Source of the DNA: Chthoniobacteraceae bacterium
GTDB taxonomy: Bacteria > Verrucomicrobiota > Verrucomicrobiia > Chthoniobacterales > Chthoniobacteraceae
DNA length: 64,000 nucleotides
Direction: 5' to 3'
Assembly (NCBI GenBank): GCA_947471505.1
Contig: CANIWM010000004.1
Location: 1-64,000, forward strand
Shown here: positions 58,637-64,000 of the stretch, piece by piece
Position numbering within the stretch: position 1 is the stretch's first letter
Layout: every line of letters starts with the position of its first letter
The notes under the pieces: generated by a model
What the model saw: the letters and a program-made list of their open reading frames with translations, nothing else
Told to the model about the DNA's origin: nothing
The model's database searches: none
Position numbers and translations under genes: made by a program

Positions 58637-61207
58637 TTAAACAGTCCCTCGCGTCCGGCGGCGACGCGCGAGGAGTGCGGTTCCTGTCAAAAGGAGGCCG
58701 GCGGATGCTGGCTCTGGAATGGTTGTAAGGACCACATCGTTGCCGTCTCCGCCAGCGTAGTTGACGGAAAATGCGCTACTTGCCACGAAGATCGTCGCGC
58801 CATTTGGGGTGCCGGAGAAGGTGCCGTTTACCGCGTCGCTGGCGTCGTTGTTTACGACGGTAAATGTCATGCCAGCGGTGGGGATAAATCCGCTGACGAG
58901 GCTCAGGGTAATCGCGCCGCCGAGACTTACAGTTCCGTTGACGTTGATGTGATCGTAGTTGCTCAGACTAATGCCGCCGAGCTGGATAGCGAGGGTGCTG
59001 CCGGTGCGGATGTCGAGCGCGGTGGTGATGAGGGTGCCGGTGGAATCGGCAAAGTTTCCAGGGCTGAGTGTGCCGCCGTTCACGAGGATCGAGCCCAGAC
59101 TGCCGGTGGCCTGATCACCTGCGAGGATGCCGGATGCGGTGACGCTGATCGCCGGGCGAGTGGCGGCGGTGAGCGGGCCGTTGAGGATGAGTGAGCCGCT
59201 ATCCACGGTGATGTTGCCGGTGAAGCTGCCGCCACTTTCCAGCGTGATGCTCCCGGTTCCTTGAATCGCGACGCCGGGCGAACTGCCGGAGACTGCGCCG
59301 GATATGCTGATGTCTGTATTTGCAACGATGCTGTGCGCGGCGGTGCCGGAGAATTGTGCGCTACCGAGGAACTGTATCGCGCTTCCCTCGAAGGTGGCGC
59401 TGAGCGTGGACGAGCCGCCGAAGTCGAGCGCGATTCCCGACGGCTCTACCACCGCTGAACTGGCGCGGAGTGTGCCGGAGTGGAAGAGCAGCGTGCCGCT
59501 TGAGCCAAGCGTGTTATTGCCCTGGATGACGAGGACGCCGCCGGTCGCCACGGCAGTGCCGAGCTGGACTCCGCCGGTGAGCCCGCTGTTCGCTCCGGTG
59601 AGGCTTAGTGTGCCTGCGCCCACTTTGAGCAAGCGCCCGTCCGTGCCGCTGGTGAGGATGCCGGAGAGCAGTACATCGATATCCGAGCTGCCGTTGCCGA
59701 TGGTGAAAGTGCGGAGCGCATTGCCGAGGTCGAGCCCCGCAGAGATCGTCGCCGTGCCGCTGCCTTGCGAGCTGGTGAGTGGGCCGCCGAGGCGGATGGC
59801 ATCGCTGCCGGAGTCAATGCTGCCGGGTTGCTGAATGTCGAGCGAGTCCACGGCAGGCGCGACGCCGCTGAGCCGGAGCGTGCCCGTATTTGTCAGCACC
59901 AGAGCACCGGCAGTCGTGGTGCCGCTCACCATGAGCGCCGTGGACGGTGCGATGTCTATGGTCCCACTGCCGGAAAGTGAACGACCCGCCGAGAGCGCAA
60001 CGCTGGCAGCAGTCTTTAGCGTTCCACCTCCGAGGGCTACGCCGCTCGCGCTGCCGCCGAGATTTTGCTCGGAAGAAATCTCCAGCACGCCGCCGGAGAT
60101 CGTCGTGCCGCCGGAAAACGAGTTTGCGCCGGTGAGCGTGAGCTTTCCCGCGCCCGCCTTTCGCAGCCCGGAGCCGCCGGTGATCGCGCTGGCAATCGTC
60201 ACCGTATGCAGCCCACTGGTGACGGTGATTGCCACACTTCCAAGCGCCAGCGAGCCGCTGCTCAGCGCATAGCCGTTACTGTTAAAAGTGATGCCCGCAT
60301 TTGCCGCCGCGCCGCTGCTGAGCGTCACCGTCCCTCCTCCGCCTGTGAAGACGAGCTCGCGGTCTGCCGCCGCCGCGCGCGGTGCTGCGGTGCCGAGGCT
60401 TTCGATGTTCCAGTTGAGCGCCGATGCATCCCACAGCCCCGAGCCGCCGAGGCCCGCGAGCGCGCCGTTCGTATCCCAGTAAAGGATGCCGCCGATGAGC
60501 GTTGCCGAGATGCCGAGATTATCCAGCCCGAGCGCCTGCGCGCCTGAGCCGGTGCCACTTCCGCTATAGTTCCAGCGGAAGTAATAGTTCGCCTCTGGCG
60601 CGATGTTCAGCCCGCTGATCGTCACGCTTTTCGTCACACTTTGCGGAGGAGCAAAAACGTTCGTCGAGTTCGCATCCGCCGCGTAACTCTGCGCCCCGCC
60701 CGCCAGCGCGCTGCCCCAGCTCGTATCGTTCGCCGAGGCGAAGAACGTCCAGTCTCGCGAGTTAAAACCCGAGCGATATTTCTCGTAGTCAAACGTCAGC
60801 CCTAGAGTCGTGATGTACTGTCCTGTCGTATTGCGAAAGCCGAAGAGGATATCGCGATTGTTCGAGAACGTGCCGCTCGTGAGGTAGCCGATAGAGCGGT
60901 CCGTATCCGTGCCGAGGGTGCCATTGGTAAAGTAGTATGAGCCGCCCGCCGAGCTGCCCGAGAGGATGCCCGCACCCACCGTCCCGCCTGACTGCGTGGC
61001 AGAGGTCGTCGTATTGGCAAACGGAACGCCCTGCCCGAAGCCCCAGCCCGTAGGCAGCACCAGCGAGCCCGCACCATCAAAGTTCTGGGTGTAAGTCGGC
61101 CCGGTGAGCTGATGCACCGTCTGCCCGTGCGAAATCAACGCGAGAGCCGCGAACAAAAGAAGTTCGCGCGCAGGATTGCGACTGAGCGAGTGTGAAGGAC
61201 GGAGCAT
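58637..61207 (-). CDS. Autotransporter-strand-repeat protein with PEP-CTERM tail
   Basis: 856 residues, with a signal peptide ending in ALALISHGQ. Residues about 30-230 are a beta-rich N-terminal domain with FDGAGSLVLPTGWG. The middle (about 260-700) has several autotransporter-associated beta-strand repeats of the type GAGKLTLTGANSFSGGTTISGG, GAGTLSLTGANSG and GTGSITLESGGSFTGNITVDSGSL. The end is a PEP-CTERM sorting signal: IPEPASAGLLLTGTALLARRRRTRG. That is PEP, a membrane helix and a basic tail, as recognised by exosortase. No exosortase gene is in the window. Probably a large surface or biofilm-matrix protein. Confidence 0.88.
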   Translation of the reverse strand: MLRPSHSLSRNPARELLLFAALALISHGQTVHQLTGPTYTQNFDGAGSLVLPTGWGFGQGVPFANTTTSATQSGGTVGAGILSGSSAGGSYYFTNGTLGTDTDRSIGYLTSGTFSNNRDILFGFRNTTGQYITTLGLTFDYEKYRSGFNSRDWTFFASANDTSWGSALAGGAQSYAADANSTNVFAPPQSVTKSVTISGLNIAPEANYYFRWNYSGSGTGSGAQALGLDNLGISATLIGGILYWDTNGALAGLGGSGLWDASALNWNIESLGTAAPRAAAADRELVFTGGGGTVTLSSGAAANAGITFNSNGYALSSGSLALGSVAITVTSGLHTVTIASAITGGSGLRKAGAGKLTLTGANSFSGGTTISGGVLEISSEQNLGGSASGVALGGGTLKTAASVALSAGRSLSGSGTIDIAPSTALMVSGTTTAGALVLTNTGTLRLSGVAPAVDSLDIQQPGSIDSGSDAIRLGGPLTSSQGSGTATISAGLDLGNALRTFTIGNGSSDIDVLLSGILTSGTDGRLLKVGAGTLSLTGANSGLTGGVQLGTAVATGGVLVIQGNNTLGSSGTLLFHSGTLRASSAVVEPSGIALDFGGSSTLSATFEGSAIQFLGSAQFSGTAAHSIVANTDISISGAVSGSSPGVAIQGTGSITLESGGSFTGNITVDSGSLILNGPLTAATRPAISVTASGILAGDQATGSLGSILVNGGTLSPGNFADSTGTLITTALDIRTGSTLAIQLGGISLSNYDHINVNGTVSLGGAITLSLVSGFIPTAGMTFTVVNNDASDAVNGTFSGTPNGATIFVASSAFSVNYAGGDGNDVVLTTIPEPASAGLLLTGTALLARRRRTRGTV

Positions 61208-61352
61208 GGACGGGTAATGTTCCCCAGAAATGCAGGAACCATAGAAATATAACCCTAACTCCCTACGATGCCTCGCCCCTGCAATGGGAGTAAATTCGGC
61301 CTAAATTTGTGTCATCCAACGCGACGGATGGTCGAATGTTCCACCGCGCACT

Positions 61353-61767
61353 CTATTCCTCTTTCACGGGCAGCGCGCGTAGCCATTCGCGAAGCATTCT
61401 GACTTCTGCGTCCGCAAGGGGCGGCGCTTTCCGATTCGAGCACCAGCAGCAACACAGCGCCCACCGTCAGTGCGAGCACCGCCGCTTCCGCTGGGCGCAG
61501 CGTCCCGCGTTGACACACATACGTCAGCAAATGCAGCACTGGCACGAGCACGATCAGACCGATGGGGAGATGCAGCACGAGTGGGTGAAATCGCCCGATG
61601 AAAAGCAGCCACTCCGGCGTCCCCAAGCGCCCTGCTGCTGGAAAAACGAACGCTGCAATCGCCAGCAGCACGATGAGTGTGATGCCGAAGACGCGAGTGC
61701 CGATGCGGAGGAAATATCGCGTGAGGAGGAAGCACGCGCGGTGGTATTCGATAGGCTCTGAGTTCAT
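61353..61767 (-). pseudogene. Decayed DUF2231/cytochrome-domain membrane protein gene
   Basis: From ATG 61767 the frame reads MNSEPIEYHRACFLLTRYF and then the DUF2231-like membrane segment FIGRFHPLVLHLPIGLIVLVPVLHLL, typical of the start of long verrucomicrobial c-type cytochrome-domain proteins. After LESESA the correct sequence switches frame. It reads PPLADAEVRMLREWL to KEE then stop at 61353-61355, which is the usual C-terminal end of a planctomycete-type cytochrome domain. So the middle, including the haem domain, is gone and a frameshift is present. The fragment encodes at most two or three membrane helices. Confidence 0.7.
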
Positions 61768-62072
61768 ACCCACACCCTCGCACACGCTCAGTAACGCAGG
61801 GGTGACGGGGGATTATCTTCTCCGTTGCTCGTGCAGAAAAATGGGACGCATCGCTGCGTCTCTCTCCTGTATTCCGATGTCGGCGAAACGGACTTATCCA
61901 GTCTCCCAAACTGGCGCACGCACTTCCCCGAACGATGCACCCGTGCCAATGAGACGGGGCTCCCACGTTCCCAGCAAACAGTTCAGCGGTCAGAGCGGTA
62001 AATCGACCATCCATCTTGCCATCGCGAAGCGGTAGCCCTCGACTCATTGGAATGCCTCCAAAAGAGAATCCT
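61768..62072. other. Gap between decayed genes, no gene seen
   Basis: This stretch of 305 bp has only shadow frames on both strands with no recognisable motif. It lies between the decayed cytochrome-type gene and the helicase remnant and is probably degraded sequence. Confidence 0.5.
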
Positions 62073-62246
62073 ATGAGCGAATCCACTAAATCGGGCGGTG
62101 AACTCTTCATCGTCGATAACAGCGATGAATCATGGAAGGGGATCAAATACCTTCAGGACTGGACCGAAATCGCCAGCGCCTTCGATATTGCCACGGGCTA
62201 TTACGAGATCGGCGCTCTCCTCGCTTTGGACGGGCGCTCCGGCTGA
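62073..62246 (+). pseudogene. N-terminal remnant of a large helicase-family protein
   Basis: The 57 residues from ATG 62073 include FIVDNSDESWKGIKYLQDW and EIASAFDIATGYYEIGALLALDG. This corresponds closely, from memory, to the N-terminus of large PLD-like plus SNF2/DEAD-type helicase proteins found in defence and mobile regions (pattern FDIATGYFEIGALLALDGxW). The frame then ends abruptly with a stop at 62244-62246. The rest of the protein, normally about 1000 residues, is absent, so this is a leftover from a rearrangement. Confidence 0.55.
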
Positions 62247-62363
62247 CGCCTGCGCGCCCGCCCCCTCCGCTGCGCCCGCACCAAATTCGGGAGCCGCCCC
62301 CAGCGCCGAAAACACCCCCATTAACACACCGAATCCAACCGTGAAACTATAACGAAAATCCAC
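62226..62363 (-). pseudogene. Possible truncated secreted-protein 5' end
   Basis: The minus-strand frame from ATG 62363 begins MDFRYSFTVGFGVLMGVFS and continues LGAAPEFGAGAAEGAGAQASAGAP. That is a plausible signal peptide plus Ala/Gly-rich start, which then runs into the antisense of the helicase remnant near 62240. It suggests two genes cut at one junction. The same DNA on the + strand gives an Ala/Pro-rich tail ending NPTVKL, so a plus-strand C-terminal remnant is also possible. Neither reading is firm. Confidence 0.25.
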
Positions 62364-62468
62364 GGCAGGTGTTACCTATGTCCTGACCCACGCCCATTCC
62401 CTTGCGGCAAATCACGAATCACTACTAGCTTGAGTCCCGGGACGCCGTGCTGTTTCTTACGCGCCACT

Positions 62469-63170
62469 ATGCTCCGTCGCCTGCTCTCGCTCCTTGCCGT
62501 TCTCTTTCTCGCCAACTCGCTCCACGCCGCTGTCTGGCAGTCGGCAGAATACGGCATCGCGGTCACGCTCCCTGACGGACCGGACTGGCTCCCGATGCCG
62601 GAAGCGGTGACGCCCACCATCCGCGTACTCACCGGTGTGGCCAATCAGCGGACGAACTCGATGTTTAATCTCGCCGTGCAGATTCCGCTTGCAGGCAAAA
62701 AGCTCGATGCACCCGAAGTTGCCGAGACGATCAAGAAAGACCTCACCGCGCTTGGATACTCGATTTTTGGATACTCGAAAACGGGGGCGGGCACGACGCA
62801 ATGGCTCCAATTCCCCGTGAACCATAAGGACGCAAAAGGCGTCGTGCGGGCGACCGCGGCGAACGGCCAGATTTTCACCGTGACGATGCTGCGGGGCGAT
62901 GGAAAGAGCGCGCTGGAAGACACGGATTTGGTCCGCACCGGCGCATCATTCCGCATCACGAACGAGCCAAGTGTGGCCATCGCCCCCGTAGCCCCCAGCC
63001 CTTCCGGCGCACCCGCTCCAGCGGCTGGAAAAGTCGTCTCTCCCGCCTCTCCCGCCGCACCAGTAGAGGAATCCGGCGAGATGGACTACAAGCGCATCGG
63101 CATCGCGGCGGGCGTTCTCATTTTCCTCCTCCTCATGGTGTGGGGCATCATCGGCTCAGGGAAAAAATAA
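62469..63170 (+). CDS. Secreted or membrane-anchored hypothetical protein
   Basis: 233 residues from ATG 62469, with signal peptide MLRRLLSLLAVLFLANSLHA. The body (residues 25-175) is a mixed alpha-beta domain: VWQSAEYGIAVTLPDGPDWLPMP, then FNLAVQIPLAGKKLDAPEVAETIKKDLTALGY. An Ala/Pro-rich linker (180-208) leads to a C-terminal membrane helix IGIAAGVLIFLLLMVWGIIG and a basic end GKK. It is thus anchored with most of its mass outside. I do not recognise a family. It stands alone upstream of the glucan phosphorylase gene, 90 bp away. Confidence 0.7.
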   Translation: MLRRLLSLLAVLFLANSLHAAVWQSAEYGIAVTLPDGPDWLPMPEAVTPTIRVLTGVANQRTNSMFNLAVQIPLAGKKLDAPEVAETIKKDLTALGYSIFGYSKTGAGTTQWLQFPVNHKDAKGVVRATAANGQIFTVTMLRGDGKSALEDTDLVRTGASFRITNEPSVAIAPVAPSPSGAPAPAAGKVVSPASPAAPVEESGEMDYKRIGIAAGVLIFLLLMVWGIIGSGKK

Positions 63171-63260
63171 AAACGGCTTGCCCTCGCACGTCGGGGCTTA
63201 TTTAGTCCGCGTCGCTACCTTTCCCGGAACGTTCACATCAAACATTCTAAGAAAGGGAAA

Positions 63261-64000
63261 ATGCAACCGATACACACGTTTAACGTCGTCCCCCAACTCC
63301 CCAAAACCCTCGAACCTCTGCGCGAACTCGCGCTTAACCTATGGTGGACTTGGGAGCCGACGGCTCGCGCACTCTTCCGGCACCTCGACACGGACCTGTG
63401 GAGCAAAACGAACCATAACCCTGTGCGAATGCTGCAACTCTGTAAGCAGGCACGACTCGCGGAGCTTTCGGAAAACGACGACTTTCTCCGCGAGATGGGT
63501 GGCGTGATGAAGCGTTTCCACGCCTACATGACGCGCAAAGATACGTGGGCAAAGACGCGCACGGGCTCGCCACTTACCGGCCCCGTCGCTTACTTCTCGG
63601 CGGAGTTTGGCTTCCACGAATCCTTCCCGAATTACTCCGGCGGCCTCGGCATCTTGAGCGGCGACCATTGCAAATCGGCGAGCGATTTAGACATCCCATT
63701 CGTGGCCATCGGGCTGCTTTATCGGCACGGATATTTCCGCCAACAGATCAATAAAGAGGGCTGGCAAGAAAGCGTGGAGTTGAACCAAAACTTCACCCAC
63801 CTCCCCGTGCAGGAAGTGAAAGACAAAGGCGGCGACATCCTCACCGTCAGCGTCAAAATCCTCGACCGTTGGGTGAAGGCGAAGGTCTGGCGGCTCGCGA
63901 TTGGCCGAATCTCACTCTACCTGTTGGATACGTATCACCCCGACAACATCCCGGAAGACCGCGACATCACAGCCCAGCTCTACGGCGGCGACCACGAGAT
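63261..64000 (+). CDS. glgP: Alpha-glucan (glycogen) phosphorylase, 5' part
   Basis: The frame from ATG 63261 stays open to the end of the window (246 codons seen), so the gene is truncated by the window edge. The start MQPIHTFNVVPQLPKTLEPLRELALNLWWTW is the DUF3417-type N-terminal of the alpha-glucan phosphorylase group without the animal-type N-terminal. AYFSAEFGFHESFPNYSGGLGILSGDHCKSASDL is the first catalytic-core motif, and IGLLYRHGYFRQQI continues the core. It releases glucose 1-phosphate from glycogen or maltodextrins. The PLP-lysine region lies past the window. Confidence 0.92.
   Translation, partial: MQPIHTFNVVPQLPKTLEPLRELALNLWWTWEPTARALFRHLDTDLWSKTNHNPVRMLQLCKQARLAELSENDDFLREMGGVMKRFHAYMTRKDTWAKTRTGSPLTGPVAYFSAEFGFHESFPNYSGGLGILSGDHCKSASDLDIPFVAIGLLYRHGYFRQQINKEGWQESVELNQNFTHLPVQEVKDKGGDILTVSVKILDRWVKAKVWRLAIGRISLYLLDTYHPDNIPEDRDITAQLYGGDHE

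Overview
The window looks like chromosomal DNA from a GC-rich Gram-negative bacterium, most probably a member of the Verrucomicrobiota. That is an inference from gene content: a planctomycete/verrucomicrobial PSCyt1-DUF1549-DUF1553 protein, a DUF5069 protein, an autotransporter-strand-repeat protein with a PEP-CTERM tail, a Tat-exported Gfo/Idh/MocA oxidoreductase, a NIPSNAP protein, SxtJ/DUF5989 proteins, and an outer-membrane block bamA-ompH-lpxD. No rRNA is present to confirm it.

Layout. 1-3200 is an accessory region: a 42-bp tandem palindromic repeat, an XRE-type regulator, a very strong hairpin, the C-terminal remnant of a DNA methyltransferase, and three small genes (unknown, DUF1828-type, DUF2513-type). 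3280-19023 is mostly housekeeping: pgi, a glycine-rich membrane protein, carbonic anhydrase, dnaG, a SprT-like protease, lpxD-ompH-bamA, a short ANL-superfamily enzyme, gcvT-gcvH, an orphan sugar-type permease, tRNA-Thr(CGT), and a tiny secreted ORF.

19024-33787 is the most interesting part: a compact biosynthetic gene cluster. One 2581-residue iterative-type polyketide synthase (KS-AT-DH-cMT-psiKR-ER-KR-ACP) is followed in a tightly overlapping operon by a free-standing NRPS-type condensation domain, a membrane fatty-acid desaturase, a LolD/MacB-like ABC ATPase and permease, and a LolA-like periplasmic lipid/lipoprotein carrier. A class-II glutamine amidotransferase/asparagine synthetase-like gene starts divergently 103 bp away. 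The domain order is that of fungal highly reducing synthases such as LovB, whose condensation domain is fused. Here it is a separate gene beside a lipid-export system. My reading is a methyl-branched, reduced, possibly amidated lipid that is condensed, desaturated and moved toward the outer membrane. I do not recognise a characterised cluster with this composition.

34001-48701 holds a diheme cytochrome c, the PSCyt1/DUF1549/DUF1553 protein, a LolC/E permease, a three-gene hydrolase operon, a cytochrome b562-like protein, DUF5069, a macro-domain protein, a spermidine-synthase-like protein, a CBS-containing manganese pyrophosphatase, NIPSNAP and Gfo/Idh proteins, and a secreted SH3-like protein. 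48708-55177 holds a BrnT/BrnA-type toxin-antitoxin pair with a glyoxalase, a GH78 rhamnosidase, and a carbamoyltransferase-SxtJ-DUF5989 operon. 55317-64000 holds a BarA-like hybrid kinase with a REC-DUF4388 regulator, the PEP-CTERM autotransporter-repeat protein, a patch of decayed genes (61353-62363), a membrane-anchored secreted protein, and the 5' part of an alpha-glucan phosphorylase that runs off the end.
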